Assembly: GCA_036795455.1 (NCBI GenBank) | Contig: DAIRET010000064.1 | Span: 1-15,071 of the forward strand | DNA from: DAIRET01 sp036795455 | Lineage (GTDB): Bacteria; Bacteroidota; Ignavibacteria; Ignavibacteriales; Ignavibacteriaceae | Length of the DNA stretch: 15,071 nt | Direction: 5' to 3' | Shown here: positions 14,616-15,071 of the stretch, in pieces | Numbering within the stretch: the stretch's first letter is position 1 | Layout of the letters: the number at the start of each line of letters is the position of its first letter | Translations under genes and position numbers: made by a program | Notes under the pieces: model-generated | What the model was told of the DNA's origin: nothing | Database searches by the model: none | The model's input: only the letters and a program-made list of their open reading frames with translations

Positions 14616-14647
14616 CTTGCAAGAAGCGGGATTAAATGCTATTTTTG
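14616..14647 (+). promoter_or_regulatory. Promoter of the tRNA gene
   Basis: CTTG (14616-14619), 20 nt, then TATTTTTG (14640-14647), an exact TAnnTTTG with near-consensus -33 element. It ends 16 nt before the mature tRNA 5' end, a reasonable short leader. The layout is nearly identical to the fur promoter. Confidence 0.5.
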
Positions 14648-14663
14648 TATCCCAAATTTGTGG

Positions 14664-14737
14664 GGGCCTGTAGCTCAGTTGGTTAGAGCAGCTGACTCAT
14701 AATCAGCGGGTCGGAGGTTCAAGTCCTTCCGGGCCCA
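14664..14737 (+). tRNA. tRNA with CAU anticodon, probably tRNA-Ile2
   Basis: A full cloverleaf can be drawn. The acceptor GGGCCTG/CGGGCCC pairs over 7 bp with one T-G, and T8-A9 follows. The D arm is GCTC/GAGC with loop AGTTGGTTA, and the anticodon stem is GCTGA/TCAGC with loop CTCATAA. The variable loop is GGGTC, and the T arm GGAGG/CCTTC has loop TTCAAGT. The discriminator is A14737. The CCA end is not encoded (CAA follows), so it must be added. Anticodon CAU (14698-14700) can mean elongator Met, or Ile2 after lysidine modification by TilS. A purine-rich GGGCC acceptor and TTCAAGTCC in the T arm resemble bacterial Ile2 more. An initiator is excluded by the paired first acceptor position and by the lack of three G-C pairs next to the loop. 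Confidence 0.93.
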
Positions 14738-14741
14738 CAAT

Positions 14742-14774
14742 AAAAGCCTCGGAACATTTTGTTTCGAGGCTTTT
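14742..14774 (+). terminator. Rho-independent terminator of the tRNA gene
   Basis: AAAAGCCTCGGAAC (14742-14755), loop ATTTT, GTTTCGAGGCTTTT (14761-14774): a 14-bp stem with one G-T pair and a T run at the 3' side. It follows the tRNA by four bases. The A run on the left arm makes it potentially bidirectional. Confidence 0.85.
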
Positions 14775-14852
14775 CCATTTTATACAATTCACTATTTCAA
14801 TCCAAATATCTCTAATGCATGAAGTTTCTTTATCCATAAGTAAGTTTAAAAC

Positions 14853-14885
14853 AAAAACGGGAAGGAAATATATATCCCTTCCCGT
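14853..14885 (-). terminator. Rho-independent terminator of the TldD/PmbA-family gene
   Basis: On the minus strand the stem ACGGGAAGG (14885-14877) pairs with CCTTCCCGT (14865-14857) over an A/T-rich 11-base loop, and a T-rich tail follows (from 14857 leftward). It lies 24 nt past the stop codon and converges on the tRNA terminator. Confidence 0.85.
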
Positions 14886-14909
14886 ATAACAAACATAAAA
14901 GAATTGAAA

Positions 14910-15071
14910 TTAAATACCGCTGAAGTTGGCTCCTTCAAACAACAATGAGGGTATTCGGTAAGAAGAATAAGGATATGGGTCGTTTCCAACTTCCACAAGT
15001 TTATCCCATAACTCAAGCGCATTCCCGGAGATATTCATTTCGTTAATAGGTTGAACTATTTCACCCTTTTC
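14910..15071 (-). CDS. TldD/PmbA-family metallopeptidase, C-terminal 53 residues only
   Basis: The frame is open from the right window edge to TAA at 14912-14910. The fragment reads as GEIVQPINEMNISGN, then LWDKLVEVGNDPYPYSS, then PSLLFEGANFSG. The order (GEI-x-x-P(I/V)-x-E-x-x-I-x-G-N, then V-G-N-D, then P-S-L-L-x-E-x-x-x-x-(A/S)-G at the very end) is that of the C-terminal domain of TldE/PmbA and TldD proteins. These subunits assemble a zinc protease that degrades or matures small peptides. The assignment is by memory of the motif pattern. Which subunit it is, and whether the catalytic HExxxH is present (TldD only), cannot be seen because the upstream part lies outside the window. Confidence 0.72.
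   Translation of the reverse strand, partial: EKGEIVQPINEMNISGNALELWDKLVEVGNDPYPYSSYRIPSLLFEGANFSGI

Noticed and set aside
1..15071. CRISPR array, insertion sequence, prophage or integrase
   Set aside because: No regularly spaced repeats, transposase or integrase motifs, or terminal inverted repeats were seen on either strand.

Overview
The window is 15 kb of AT-rich, densely coding bacterial chromosome. Three things point to the Bacteroidota/Ignavibacteria (FCB) side of the tree. Several genes are preceded by TTG-N19/20-TAnnTTTG-like elements, the Bacteroidota-type -33/-7 promoter. Shine-Dalgarno sequences are often weak. Protein styles fit too, such as an FSSC lipobox and CbxX-type AAA proteins. 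This placement is an inference; there is no rRNA marker in the window.

Minus-strand half (1-5439). Reading leftward from 5439, a compact iron operon runs fur -> feoA -> feoB -> metallo-beta-lactamase-fold hydrolase, with overlaps or gaps of 6-11 nt. It is preceded by a promoter overlapped by a 23-bp imperfect palindrome, a likely operator. Next, with its own promoter, comes prfB (release factor 2). It is only complete if a +1 frameshift is read after codon 23: the in-frame stop at the shift site is TAA, not the usual TGA. Beyond a 455-nt non-coding stretch with degenerate repeats lies the N-terminus of a lipoprotein cut by the left edge.

Plus-strand half (5608-14515). The first gene encodes a 1353-residue protein: TPR-like N-terminus, acidic linker, beta-rich module, then three complete CbxX/CfqX AAA+ ATPase modules in tandem. 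It is followed after 10 nt by a yeast Fcy1-type cytosine deaminase. Then come polA (all three activities apparently intact), a TTG-started multi-pass membrane protein, and a small THEP1-type NTPase whose start overlaps the membrane gene's stop.

Right end (14516-15071). A tRNA with a CAU anticodon (probably Ile2) has a Bacteroidota-type promoter and a strong terminator. It converges on a second terminator belonging to a minus-strand TldD/PmbA-family gene, of which only the last 53 codons are present.

No CRISPR array, insertion sequence, prophage or defence island was seen. The most unusual items are the TAA-type prfB recoding site, the TPR/triple-AAA+ protein with its deaminase neighbour, and the membrane protein/THEP1 pair.
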